This document shows, piece by piece, positions 53,203 through 61,594 of a DNA stretch of 64,000 nt; position 1 is the stretch's first letter; every line of letters starts with the position of its first letter. The notes under the pieces were generated by a model. The model was given only the letters and a program-made list of their open reading frames with translations, ran no database searches and was not told the origin of the DNA. Source of the DNA: JACCZX01 sp963824935 (lineage in GTDB: Bacteria; Pseudomonadota; Gammaproteobacteria; Burkholderiales; Burkholderiaceae_F); NCBI GenBank assembly GCA_963824935.1, contig CAWGRF010000030.1, forward strand, positions 124,001-188,000. The letters are read 5' to 3'. Position numbers and translations under genes: made by a program.

Positions 53203-53472
53203 TTAACGGACGCTACCGCGGCGAAACAGGTTGACGATCGCCAGCAGAATGATGGCGCCGAGTAGCGAAACGACCAGTGCGCCTAAGCTGAAGGCGTCTT
53301 GATTGATGGTCGGCACACCTACCAACGGAGAAATCAGCCAGCCGCCGAGCATCGCGCCGACAATGCCGACAATGATGTTCAGAAAGACTCCCTGCTGCGC
53401 ATCGGTGCGCATAATCATGCTCGCTACCCAGCCGATCAAACCCCCGACCACCAGCCAAATGATGAAATTCAT
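53203..53472 (-). CDS. GlsB/YeaQ/YmgE-family small membrane protein
   Basis: 89 residues with three hydrophobic segments at about residues 3-20, 28-50 and 61-82. The Gly-rich pattern FIIWLVVGGLIGWVASMIMR and NIIVGIVGAMLGGWLISPLV is typical of this transglycosylase-associated stress family. Function unknown. GGGAGAGCGAAAC precedes ATG 53472. It has its own terminator. Confidence 0.92.
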   Translation of the reverse strand: MNFIIWLVVGGLIGWVASMIMRTDAQQGVFLNIIVGIVGAMLGGWLISPLVGVPTINQDAFSLGALVVSLLGAIILLAIVNLFRRGSVR

Positions 53473-53601
53473 GTTTCGCTCTCCCGGGTTAATGTGGCAT
53501 GCAGCGGCGAAGAGTTTGCCACACCCAGGGCACGTTTCCCACCAGCCTGACAGACGGCAAACACCTACGATGCGCCATGCGCGCAATTATCATTCCACAT
53601 C

Positions 53602-54255
53602 ATGGCGCTGACGCAACTGTGGCTCTCTCCGTTTGGACTCGTCAGCATCGTTTTCGGGCTGCTCGGCGCGCTTCTTCTTCTTTCCGGACTCGCTGCACTT
53701 ATCCGGTTGAGACCGTTTCGATTTGTTGGGCGAACGATCTTCGCGCTGCTGTTACTGGCAGTTGGCGCGCTGGCAGCAACTATCGCGATCGGTACCCACG
53801 GTTACACGGCTTTCACGCGTGAGGATGTTGCAGCCACCTTGCTCGTGCAGCCGACCGGGCCGCAGCGATTTACCGCAACCGTGCGCTTTCCGGATTTGCG
53901 CGAAGTAAAGTTCGAGCTTGCCGGGGATGAGGTCTATGTTGACGCGCAAATCCTCAAGTGGAAGCCGATAGCCAATAGGTTCGGTTTGCATACTGCTTAC
54001 GAGCTCGATCGCATCGCGGGGCGCTATCGATCGATCGAGCACGAACGCGCAGCGACGCGCACGATGTTCCCGCTGGCTCGTGACAAGCCGCTCGATCTTT
54101 TCGACCTGCGACGGCGGTACACGTTTCTAGCGCCGCTGCTTGACGCCGAATATGGATCCGCGAGCTACGCCGCGGTGTCGCAGCCGGCAGAGATCGAACT
54201 GCGCGTTTCGACCACTGGCCTGCTAATGCGCGAAATCAAACCTGCTGCCCAGTAG
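53602..54255 (+). CDS. Conserved membrane protein of unknown function
   Basis: 217 residues. Two N-terminal membrane segments (GLVSIVFGLLGALLLLSGLA and IFALLLLAVGALAATIAIG) are followed by a beta-rich soluble domain of about 150 residues. FTATVRFPDLREVKFELAGD and VYVDAQILKWKPIANRFGLH are its best conserved-looking parts. It resembles proteins sometimes labelled as efflux-associated, without evidence. It starts 13 bp before the glycosyltransferase and may be co-transcribed. Confidence 0.75.
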   Translation: MALTQLWLSPFGLVSIVFGLLGALLLLSGLAALIRLRPFRFVGRTIFALLLLAVGALAATIAIGTHGYTAFTREDVAATLLVQPTGPQRFTATVRFPDLREVKFELAGDEVYVDAQILKWKPIANRFGLHTAYELDRIAGRYRSIEHERAATRTMFPLARDKPLDLFDLRRRYTFLAPLLDAEYGSASYAAVSQPAEIELRVSTTGLLMREIKPAAQ

Positions 54256-54268
54256 CCGAGCCTCGGTG

Positions 54269-54937
54269 ATGAGCCCGTGCCTTGTGGTCGTTGCGAAGCA
54301 GCCAGAGCGCGGCACCGTGAAAACGCGGATCGCTGCAACGATCGGCGACGATCGAGCGGCCGAGTTGTACCGATGCGCATTGCACGATACGTTGGCCTTG
54401 GCAACGTCGATTGCAGACGTCGCGCACGCGGTCAGCTACAACCCGCCGACAGATGCGGGGCGGCGCTACTTCGAGCGTGCGGCGCCAACGTTCGTGCTGC
54501 TTCCGCAACAAGGTGCCGCGCTCGGTGAGCGCTTGAGCGGCACGTTTGCGCGCCTGACGCAACGCTACAGCCCTGTCGTGTCGATCGGAAGCGATAGCCC
54601 GGACTTGCCCGCAACCTTCATCCAGCGTGCGTTTGATCTGCTGCAAGCGCAGGCAGATGTTGTGCTGGGTCCGGCCGACGACGGCGGCTACTACCTCCTG
54701 GGCATGTGCTCGATGCAACCAACACTGTTCGAGCGCATTGACTGGAGCACAAGAGTTGTCGCGCAGCAAACGCGTGCCAGGGCCGCTGCCGCCCACCTAC
54801 ATCTCGCGGATCTACCGACGTGGCACGATCTCGATACCGTTGACGATCTGCGAGCGCTGGTTGCGCCAGGCGCACCGTTGACGCGCGCATTTGTCGCAGG
54901 ACTGAGTGCAAAGGAGACCCACCATGAAGAGGTGTAA
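54269..54937 (+). CDS. TIGR04282/DUF2064-family glycosyltransferase
   Basis: 222 residues. LVVVAKQPERGTVKTRIAAT is the nucleotide-binding start and VSIGSDSPDLPATFIQRAFD holds the metal-binding Asp pair. LGPADDGGYYLLGM is the family signature. The family includes the arsenosugar biosynthesis enzyme ArsS-linked glycosyltransferases, but no arsenic gene is nearby. The ATG follows an in-frame GTG by one codon. It lies 3 bp before frmA. Confidence 0.85.
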   Translation: MSPCLVVVAKQPERGTVKTRIAATIGDDRAAELYRCALHDTLALATSIADVAHAVSYNPPTDAGRRYFERAAPTFVLLPQQGAALGERLSGTFARLTQRYSPVVSIGSDSPDLPATFIQRAFDLLQAQADVVLGPADDGGYYLLGMCSMQPTLFERIDWSTRVVAQQTRARAAAAHLHLADLPTWHDLDTVDDLRALVAPGAPLTRAFVAGLSAKETHHEEV

Positions 54938-54940
54938 TCG

Positions 54941-56047
54941 ATGAAAACACGGGCAGCAGTCGCGTGGAAGGCTGGTGCGCCGCTCACGATCGAGTCGGTG
55001 GAACTCGGTTCGCCGCGCGAGGGCGAAGTGTTAGTGGAAGTGAAAGCCACAGGCATCTGTCACACGGACTACTACACCTTGTCGGGCGCCGATCCGGAAG
55101 GAATTTTTCCATCGATCCTCGGCCACGAAGGCGCAGGTGTAGTACTCGAAGTCGGTGCAGGTGTGACTTCACTGAAGCGGGATGATCACGTCATTCCGCT
55201 CTACACGCCCGAGTGCCGGCAGTGCAAGTTCTGCTTGTCGCGCAAGACCAATTTGTGCCAGGCGATCCGAGCGACGCAAGGTAAAGGCCTGATGCCCGAC
55301 GGCACGTCGCGCTTTTCGATCGACGGTCAGCCGATCTTGCACTACATGGGAACGTCGACCTTTGCCAATCACGTTGTGGTGCCGGCGATCGCGCTGGCGA
55401 AGATCCGCGAAGACGCGCCGTTCGACAAGGTCTGTTACATCGGCTGCGGCGTCACGACCGGTGTCGGCGCTGTGCTTTTTACCGCGAAGGTGGAGACCGG
55501 CGCCAACGTCGTTGTATTCGGCCTGGGCGGCATCGGCCTGAATGTGATCCAGGGCGCGAAGATGGTGGGTGCCGCTCGCATTATCGGCATCGATGTGAAT
55601 CCCGCGCGGGAGAAACTCGGCCGGAAGTTCGGCATGACGCACTTCATCAACCCAGCCAACACCGATAACGTTGTCGATGCCATCGTGCAGCTGACTGATG
55701 GCGGCGCCGATTACAGCTTCGAATGCATTGGCAACGTGACGACGATGCGCCAAGCGCTGGAATGCTGTCACAAGGGGTGGGGCCAGAGCATCATCATCGG
55801 CGTCGCCGCTGCTGGACAGGAGATCAGTACGCGCCCGTTTCAACTAGTGACCGGGCGGGTATGGAAAGGCACCGCCTTTGGCGGCGCGCGCGGCCGTACC
55901 GATGTACCGCGCATTGTCGACTGGTATATGGAAGGCCGCCTTAACATCGACGATCTGATCACACATCATCTGCCACTCGAGCGCATTAACGACGGCTTCG
56001 ATCTGATGAAGCGCGGAGAATCGATTCGAAGCGTCGTTGAGTTCTGA
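54941..56047 (+). CDS. frmA: S-(hydroxymethyl)glutathione dehydrogenase (class III alcohol dehydrogenase)
   Basis: 368 residues. It oxidises S-hydroxymethylglutathione, formed from formaldehyde and glutathione, to S-formylglutathione with NAD. Catalytic zinc ligands are in TGICHTDYYTLSGADPEGIF and GHEGAG; the structural zinc is bound by CRQCKFCLSRKTNLC. The Rossmann motif is VVFGLGGIGLNVIQG. It is followed 2 bp later by S-formylglutathione hydrolase, completing formaldehyde detoxification. Confidence 0.97.
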   Translation: MKTRAAVAWKAGAPLTIESVELGSPREGEVLVEVKATGICHTDYYTLSGADPEGIFPSILGHEGAGVVLEVGAGVTSLKRDDHVIPLYTPECRQCKFCLSRKTNLCQAIRATQGKGLMPDGTSRFSIDGQPILHYMGTSTFANHVVVPAIALAKIREDAPFDKVCYIGCGVTTGVGAVLFTAKVETGANVVVFGLGGIGLNVIQGAKMVGAARIIGIDVNPAREKLGRKFGMTHFINPANTDNVVDAIVQLTDGGADYSFECIGNVTTMRQALECCHKGWGQSIIIGVAAAGQEISTRPFQLVTGRVWKGTAFGGARGRTDVPRIVDWYMEGRLNIDDLITHHLPLERINDGFDLMKRGESIRSVVEF

Positions 56048-56049
56048 CG

Positions 56050-56908
56050 GTGGCGCCGCTCGAGGTCCTGAGCGAACACGGCTGCTTCGGTGGCCGGCAG
56101 TTTTTTTATCGGCATCGCTCAAGCGAGATCGGTCTGCCGATGCGGTTCGCACTGTTCATGCCGCCGCGAGTACCGGACGCTGAGCTGCCGCTGCTGATGT
56201 TTCTCGCAGGGCTTACCTGCACCGAAGAAACGTTCACGATCAAAGCGGGGGCGCAGCGCGTGGCGGCCGAACTCGGCATCGCTCTTCTGATGCCGGATAC
56301 GAGTCCGCGCGGCGCCAATATTCCGGGTGAATCCGACAGCTGGGATTTCGGCGTCGGCGCCGGGTTTTATCTCGACGCGACACGTGAGCCCTGGTCCAAG
56401 CACTGGCGCATCGAAAGCTATCTGATGCGCGAGTTACTGCCGCTTGTGATCGATACATTCGCGATCGATTCGGCGCGTGTCGGCATCTTGGGCCATTCGA
56501 TGGGTGGCCACGGCGCGTTGACCCTTGCGCTTAAATACCCTGGCAGATTCAATTCCGTATCCGCCTTCGCGCCGATCGCCGCGCCGATGCGCGCACCGTG
56601 GGGACGCAAGGCATTCGCCGGCTACCTGGGCGACGACACGGCCACGTGGGCAGATCATGATGCAAGCGAATTGATGACGCGCCAGAATGAGGTCCCCGTA
56701 TCCGCAAGGTATTCTGATCGATCAGGGACGCGCCGATCAATTTCTGACGGAACAGTTGCATCCCGAGGCCCTGGAGGTTGCGTGCCGCAGGGCAGGGCAG
56801 CCGCTAACGCTTCGCTTTCACGAAGGCTACGATCACAGCTATTACTTCATCTCGACCTTCGTCGAAGACCATCTGCGTTTTCATCACGCAAGAATGCGGC
56901 GTTCCTGA
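56050..56908 (+). CDS. frmB: S-formylglutathione hydrolase, frameshifted near 56690
   Basis: It hydrolyses S-formylglutathione to formate and glutathione. Residues 1-210 are in the first frame from GTG 56050: LLMFLAGLTCTEETFTIKAG and the catalytic elbow GILGHSMGGHGALT with the nucleophile Ser. From about 56690 the reading continues in the +1 frame as PYPQGILIDQGRADQF and GYDHSYYFISTFVEDH, which supply the catalytic Asp and His. One extra base explains the shift. Corrected length is about 285 residues. Confidence 0.88.
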
Positions 56909-56912
56909 CCGC

Positions 56913-57551
56913 TCAGTTTCGATCGAGAATGTACTTCGCGGCGATCTTCAGATCGTCGACAAACGCCGCGTACTCCGCGTCACGCGTCTCCGGCAATACG
57001 CGCAGCAAATAAGACGGATGGACCGTCACCAACACCCGAGCCGCCGACGCGATCTCGTCTGCGGGCTCGAGCAGCCGGCCTCGATTCGCAAGGATCGGCA
57101 GCGCGCGTCCTAGCACTGCTCGCGCTGCGGTCGCGCCGAGCGCAACGATCAGATGCGGTTGAACGGTGGCCAACTCGCTTTCGTACCACGGACGGCACGC
57201 GGCAATTTCAAGCTCGGCTGGCTTCTTGTGCAAACGGCGCCTGCCACGCAGTTCGTACTTGAAATGTTTGACCGCATTGGTGACATACACGTCCCGGCGG
57301 TCGATGCCAGCGTCTGCCAAGGCACGATCGAGCAATTGCCCTGCCGGGCCTACGAACGGCCGGCCCGCCAAATCTTCCTGGTCACCCGGTTGTTCACCCA
57401 CCAACATCAAGCGTGTCGGCGCTGTACCTTCGCCCGGCACCGCTTGCGTTGCATGCCGCCATAGCGAACAGTTGCGACACTGATTCAGTGCCGCGCGCTG
57501 CTCTTCACCAGCGCCAACATCCGCGGTTGGTATGACGAGGTTGGCCTGCAC
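56913..57551 (-). CDS. udgX: Uracil-DNA glycosylase superfamily protein, UdgX type
   Basis: 212 residues from GTG 57551, preceded by GGGATCGGA. CRNCSLWRHATQAV starts the Fe-S domain. LVGEQPGDQEDLAGRPFVGP is motif A. TNAVKHFKYELRGRRRLHKK carries the UdgX-specific insertion with the His corresponding to the covalently reactive residue of UdgX (KRRIH in the mycobacterial protein). EIAACRPW holds another Fe-S Cys, and TVHPSYLLR is motif B. It excises uracil and traps it covalently. The gene follows lexA in the same direction. Confidence 0.88.
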   Translation of the reverse strand: MQANLVIPTADVGAGEEQRAALNQCRNCSLWRHATQAVPGEGTAPTRLMLVGEQPGDQEDLAGRPFVGPAGQLLDRALADAGIDRRDVYVTNAVKHFKYELRGRRRLHKKPAELEIAACRPWYESELATVQPHLIVALGATAARAVLGRALPILANRGRLLEPADEIASAARVLVTVHPSYLLRVLPETRDAEYAAFVDDLKIAAKYILDRN

Positions 57552-57620
57552 TCCGATCCCACTGTCAAAGCAGTGGTTCGGTGCGTGCAAGTGCAATGCC
57601 CGAAGCAGTGACCTGGTCGG

Positions 57621-58274
57621 CTACAGCGATGCACGAATCACGCCGACCGCGATACCTTCGATTGCGAGCGGCTCGCGCCTGAGGTCGACGACAATCGGCC
57701 CGAACTCCGGGTTCTCGGCGATCAACTCGGCGCGTGCCCCGCGCAACTTCAAGCGCTTGACGGTGACTTCATCGCCCAACCGCGCAACGACTACCTGGCC
57801 CGAGCGCGCTTGCGGTTGCTTATGCACGGCGAGCCAGTCGCCGTCCAGAATACCGGCGTCACGCATACTCATCCCGCGCACCTCGAGCAAGTAATCCGCG
57901 TGCGGTTTGAATGTCGCCGGATCGATGGCGGCAGTGGTGATTACATTTTCCTGCGCAAGAATAGGGCTGCCTGCCGCCACCCTGCCGATCAACGGCAAGC
58001 CGCTCTCCTGCGCTGCCAGCATAAGCTCGCGCACGCTGTCCTTCAGTCGAATGCCGCGCGAAGTGCCGGCGACCAGTTCGATCAGCCCTTTTTTCTGTAA
58101 TGCCTGCAGATGCTGCTCAGCGGCATTCAGCGAACGAAAGCCGAACGCCTGGGCAATTTCATCACGCGTCGGCGGCGCGCCACTCTCAGTGAGGGTTTGC
58201 CGGATGAATTCGAGGATTTCTGTCTGACGCGGGGTCGGATCTGATGCTGCCGGAAGTACGGAGTGAGGATTCAT
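57621..58274 (-). CDS. lexA: LexA repressor
   Basis: 217 residues. An N-terminal winged HTH (SGAPPTRDEIAQAFGFRSLN) precedes the S24 peptidase domain. The Ala-Gly self-cleavage site is in GRVAAGSPI, the nucleophile in VRGMSMRDAGI, and the general-base Lys in VKRLKL. It represses SOS genes and autodigests with RecA. The SOS box lies 25 bp upstream of the ATG, showing autoregulation. Confidence 0.96.
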   Translation of the reverse strand: MNPHSVLPAASDPTPRQTEILEFIRQTLTESGAPPTRDEIAQAFGFRSLNAAEQHLQALQKKGLIELVAGTSRGIRLKDSVRELMLAAQESGLPLIGRVAAGSPILAQENVITTAAIDPATFKPHADYLLEVRGMSMRDAGILDGDWLAVHKQPQARSGQVVVARLGDEVTVKRLKLRGARAELIAENPEFGPIVVDLRREPLAIEGIAVGVIRASL

Positions 58275-58298
58275 GGCGTATCGACCAATGACCTGAGG

Positions 58299-58318
58299 TA
58301 CTGGCAATATATACAGTG
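58299..58318 (-). promoter_or_regulatory. SOS box (LexA operator) upstream of lexA
   Basis: TACTGGCAATATATACAGTG contains CTG-N10-CAG with an AT-rich core and matches the SOS consensus closely. It lies 25 bp before the lexA start codon. Confidence 0.88.
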
Positions 58319-58467
58319 CTGGATGGAATAGCAAGGGCTGCGAGCGTGGTCGTTGCCATGCATGGGAAGAGATGCCGTGGCACAGTTCGCCAATGGACAT
58401 CGCCCCCATGCCCTCAGGTTTGGGAAACGGAGCGCGGCGTCCGTCAGAAAGCGTCTAGGTCCCTGAC

Positions 58468-58926
58468 ATGTCCAAAGCCCCCGACTTCGACATCGCTGCG
58501 GCACACAAGTACTTCGCCGCGCACTGTTTCAACCGCGCGTGGGACTTGATCGACAAAGAATCTCGCTCTGCCGAAGAGGACCGGTTGATGGTCGCGCTCA
58601 ATCAGGCCAGCATCTACCACTGGATGCAGCGGCCCGATTGCGAAGACGAAAAACTCTCGATCGGATACTGGCAAGCCTCACGGATTCAAGCGCTTCTTGG
58701 AAATGCTGCGGAATCGCGAACGCATGCGCAGACGGCGTTGAGTTTCAGTCGCGATCTCGCTCCGTTTTATCTTGGGTATGCGTATGAAGCGTTGGCGCGG
58801 GCGGAAGCGGTCGCAGGCAACCGCGCCGCGGCGGCAGAGTACATCGCAAAGGCAAGGGAACAGGTGGCAAGGGTCAGCGAAGCGGATGACCGTAGCGCGC
58901 TCATTAAAGACCTAGACTCAATTTGA
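58468..58926 (+). CDS. Hypothetical helical-repeat (TPR-like) protein
   Basis: 152 residues. A run of amphipathic helices such as KYFAAHCFNRAWDLIDKESR, then LGYAYEALARAEAVAGNRAA, looks like a TPR/SEL1-type helical array. No signal peptide or membrane segment. I do not recognise the family beyond this. It starts 149 bp from the SOS box on the opposite side; whether LexA affects it is unknown. Confidence 0.7.
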   Translation: MSKAPDFDIAAAHKYFAAHCFNRAWDLIDKESRSAEEDRLMVALNQASIYHWMQRPDCEDEKLSIGYWQASRIQALLGNAAESRTHAQTALSFSRDLAPFYLGYAYEALARAEAVAGNRAAAAEYIAKAREQVARVSEADDRSALIKDLDSI

Positions 58927-59101
58927 GGTCTTGTGCGACGATTTCATCGTGATAGACTTCTTCGCCATCCAGGTTGAGTCGGCCAGCGCAGCGAACCATC
59001 GCGCCTCTGAGCCGGCAGCGTTGCCGGAACGTCCGATTCCGCGCTCGGCTTCTTAAACCCACTGTTCAGCCGCACGAAGCGGACGTAATCCGAATTTTTT
59101 C

Positions 59102-59152
59102 AGACACCCTCTGTGTCTTATTTGCCGCGCGCAGCGATGACGGGCGCGGCAA
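59102..59152. repeat. Two hairpins in the gap before scpB
   Basis: AGACAC-CCTCT-GTGTCT (59102-59118) and TTGCCGCGC (59122-59130) with GCGCGGCAA (59144-59152) are both perfect stems. They lie in the 271-bp gap before scpB; nothing else is recognisable there. No T-run follows. Confidence 0.5.
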
Positions 59153-59197
59153 GGCTAAGACTAATTGAGGCAGTTGGCATAACTCCGTTTGGAGCTG

Positions 59198-59854
59198 ATG
59201 AATACTCGCGAGGCCAAGCTTGTTCTTGAGGTGGCGCTACTGACCGCCGAGCAACCCTTATCGGTGTCCGATTTGCGCCTTTTGTTCGCCGATGAAGTAA
59301 ACGCCGACTCGGTGCGCGTTCTGCTCGACGAGTTGCGCGCCGACTGGGCGGGTCGTGGATTGCAGCTTGTGGCGCTGGCTTCAGGATGGCGTTTTCAAAG
59401 TGCGGCGGCGATGCGTCCGTATCTCGATCGATTGAATCCCGAGCGTCCGCCAAGATATTCGCGTGCAGTGCTCGAAACACTGGCCATCATCGCGTATCGG
59501 CAGCCGGTAACGCGCGGTGACATCGAAGAGCTGCGCGGAGTAACGACGTCGGGTCCTGTTATCAGGATCCTCGAAGAGCGCGGCTGGATCGAAACCGTCG
59601 GCTATCGCGAGGTACCCGGCAGACCCGCGCTGTTCAGGACCACGCGTGAATTTTTGGATGATCTCGGTCTGCGTTCGCTGGACCAGCTGCCACCACTACG
59701 AAACGGCGATGAGATTCCGGCCGAGTTCGAATTGCAATTAGGCGATGCCGCAATCGCTGGACCGGCGGAGGATGCGCCGACTGCGGCTGTCGTATCGCAG
59801 CCTTCAAACAGTGAACCAATTGACTCATCAACTCCCTTGCGACCCACGTCTTGA
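59198..59854 (+). CDS. scpB: Segregation and condensation protein B
   Basis: 218 residues. It is the kite subunit of the SMC-ScpAB condensin complex in chromosome segregation. Two winged-helix parts are visible, with SRAVLETLAIIAYRQPVTRG followed by DIEELRGVTTSGPVIRILEE and GRPALFRTTREFLDDLGL. ATG 59198 is preceded by GGAG; TTG 59189 is less likely. ScpA is not in the window. The stop overlaps rluB (TGATG). Confidence 0.93.
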   Translation: MNTREAKLVLEVALLTAEQPLSVSDLRLLFADEVNADSVRVLLDELRADWAGRGLQLVALASGWRFQSAAAMRPYLDRLNPERPPRYSRAVLETLAIIAYRQPVTRGDIEELRGVTTSGPVIRILEERGWIETVGYREVPGRPALFRTTREFLDDLGLRSLDQLPPLRNGDEIPAEFELQLGDAAIAGPAEDAPTAAVVSQPSNSEPIDSSTPLRPTS

Positions 59855-61326
59855 TGAACGCCCCCACACCCCCTGACGAACAACTGCCGGCCGAGCCCGC
59901 ATCACAAGCGCTGGACGAACTGACTCCGTCACGTGCCGATGGCGAGCCGAGCAACGGCGATGCTGACGACATCGACGCGGTTGCCTCCGATGCGAACAGC
60001 GACGACGAGCGCTTGCCGGATGGCAACACGCGCGGTCCACGCCGCGGCCGGCGTCGCCGCGGTCGAGGCGGTAACCGTGGCGAACGGTCCGAGAGCGCGG
60101 GTGCCGCACAGGATGGCATTGCCGCTGCTCCCGCTGGCCCGCCTCCCCCGCTCGCAGGAGAAGGTGACGACATCAATCCTGCCGCCATGGCTGACTCCGC
60201 GCTATCGCGCGAGTTGCTTGAGCGGGGACGCCGCGCCGCCAAGCAGACGCAGCTCGCACAGTCGGACAAGCTGCACAAAGTGCTGGCCGATGCGGGCATC
60301 GGATCGCGGCGCGATATGGAAGAAATGATCATCGCCGGCCGAGTGTCGGTTAATGGAGAGCCGGCGCACATCGGGCAGCGGGTGTTGGCAAGCGATCAGG
60401 TTAGGGTGAACGGCAAGCCCCTGGCGCGCAAAGCGGCCGGACGTGCACCGCGCGTGCTGCTGTATCACAAGCCCGCGGGTGAAGTCGTCACGCAGGACGA
60501 TCCGGGGGAACGGCCAACTGTGTTTGAGAAGTTGCCGAAAGTTTCCGGAGGGCGCTGGGTTGCTGTGGGCAGACTCGATCTGAATTCCGAAGGTCTGCTG
60601 ATCTTCACCACTTCGGGTGAGCTTGCTAACCGCCTGATGCATCCGCGGTATGAAGTCGAGCGCGAATACGCCGTGCGAGTGCTCGGCGAAGTCACAGATG
60701 ATCAGCGGCGGCAATTGCTCGATGGCGTGGAATTGCAAGACGGTCCCGCGAAGTTCTTGCGGGTCGATGAAGCAGGTGGTGAGGGAGCCAATCGGTGGTA
60801 TCGAGTGGCCATCGGCGAAGGACGGAATCGCGAAGTGCGACGAATGTTCGAAGCGATCGGGCTAACCGTGAGTCGACTGATTCGCATTCGCTATGGCGCG
60901 ATTCAGTTACCGCGAGGGCTGGCGCGCGGTCGATATCAAGAGCTGGCCCCGGAGTGGGTGCAGGCATGGGTGCACGATCTCGGCATCGGCCTGGAAGAAA
61001 TTCGGCAGCGCCAGGCTTCTTCCGAGGGCAACCGCGGCGGTCGCGGCAGAGGAGGGCGCCCCCAAGGCGGCCGCGAGGGCTGGGGTTCCGGAGGCCGCCC
61101 GTATGGGCAGAACTATGGCCAGGGGTACGGATCGGGCAACGGGCCTCCGAACACCGGTCAAAACCAAGGGCAAGGTCAGGGCCGGGGTAGGCAGCAGGGC
61201 AACCGCCCCTCCCGCCAGCCGGATCCGTTGACCAGCAGCGTTACGTACATTGCCGCCGGCCACGGGCTCCCGAACAACGGGCGGCCGGCCCGATTCAAGC
61301 GGGGCAAACCGCCGCGCAGTTACTAG
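59854..61326 (+). CDS. rluB: 23S rRNA pseudouridine synthase RluB-like, with disordered tails
   Basis: 490 residues, longer than E. coli RluB. The central part has an S4 domain (DKLHKVLADAGIGSRRDMEE), then the catalytic region with VGRLDLNSEGLLIFTTSGEL (catalytic Asp) and YRVAIGEGRNREVRRMFEAI. The N-terminal 110 residues are acidic and Arg-rich; the C-terminal 130 are Gly/Gln/Arg/Asn-rich and disordered, as in many Burkholderiales homologues. It modifies U2605 of 23S rRNA. It starts one base inside the scpB stop. Confidence 0.93.
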   Translation: MNAPTPPDEQLPAEPASQALDELTPSRADGEPSNGDADDIDAVASDANSDDERLPDGNTRGPRRGRRRRGRGGNRGERSESAGAAQDGIAAAPAGPPPPLAGEGDDINPAAMADSALSRELLERGRRAAKQTQLAQSDKLHKVLADAGIGSRRDMEEMIIAGRVSVNGEPAHIGQRVLASDQVRVNGKPLARKAAGRAPRVLLYHKPAGEVVTQDDPGERPTVFEKLPKVSGGRWVAVGRLDLNSEGLLIFTTSGELANRLMHPRYEVEREYAVRVLGEVTDDQRRQLLDGVELQDGPAKFLRVDEAGGEGANRWYRVAIGEGRNREVRRMFEAIGLTVSRLIRIRYGAIQLPRGLARGRYQELAPEWVQAWVHDLGIGLEEIRQRQASSEGNRGGRGRGGRPQGGREGWGSGGRPYGQNYGQGYGSGNGPPNTGQNQGQGQGRGRQQGNRPSRQPDPLTSSVTYIAAGHGLPNNGRPARFKRGKPPRSY

Positions 61327-61379
61327 AAACCGCCGCAGCTAGGAGAGAGTCTCATTCAGAGCGGCGGACATCTTGCCGC

Positions 61380-61409
61380 TTGTTGCATCGAGGCCAAGCC
61401 CCATATAAT
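61380..61409 (+). promoter_or_regulatory. Sigma-70 promoter of the rimP-nusA-infB operon
   Basis: A -35-like TTGTTG at 61380-61385 and a perfect -10 TATAAT at 61404-61409 are 18 bp apart. The start would be near 61416, giving a leader of about 180 bases. Confidence 0.7.
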
Positions 61410-61415
61410 CCGCGC

Positions 61416-61594
61416 TGGCCGAATCGCCTGCCTTAAATTTCACAGGCTTCGGTGGCATGATGCGCGCGGCGGTGTAAGCGGAAGTGAGGCATGCAAGCCT
61501 GTTAGAAGAACAACAGAGCGGTTAAAAGTGGGCTTTACGGCCCATTTTTTATTTCCGGGCCTGCGATGCGGACCGCCGGAATAGCGGAGCAAGT
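61416..61594 (+). promoter_or_regulatory. Structured rimP leader with terminator-like hairpin
   Basis: An upstream stem pairs ACAGGCTT (61442-61449) with AAGCCTGT (61495-61502), with a second helix GCATG (61455-61459) to CATGC (61490-61494). It is followed by a terminator-like hairpin, TGGGC (61529-61533) with GCCCA (61540-61544), then six T residues (61545-61550). The hairpin precedes rimP by 44 bp, so it may attenuate the operon, perhaps through NusA. Confidence 0.6.
61529..61550 (+). terminator. Terminator-like hairpin in the rimP leader
   Basis: TGGGC-TTTACG-GCCCA is followed by TTTTTT. The upstream AAAAG can extend the stem into the T-run. It can end the preceding transcript or attenuate rimP. 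Confidence 0.65.

Noticed and set aside
58927..59197. Possible small gene or tRNA between the TPR-like gene and scpB
   Set aside because: No frame with a start and ribosome-binding site, and no tRNA cloverleaf; only two hairpins are seen.
61416..61594. tRNA (as in the E. coli metY-rimP arrangement)
   Set aside because: The leader stem does not have the arms of a tRNA and there is no CCA end.
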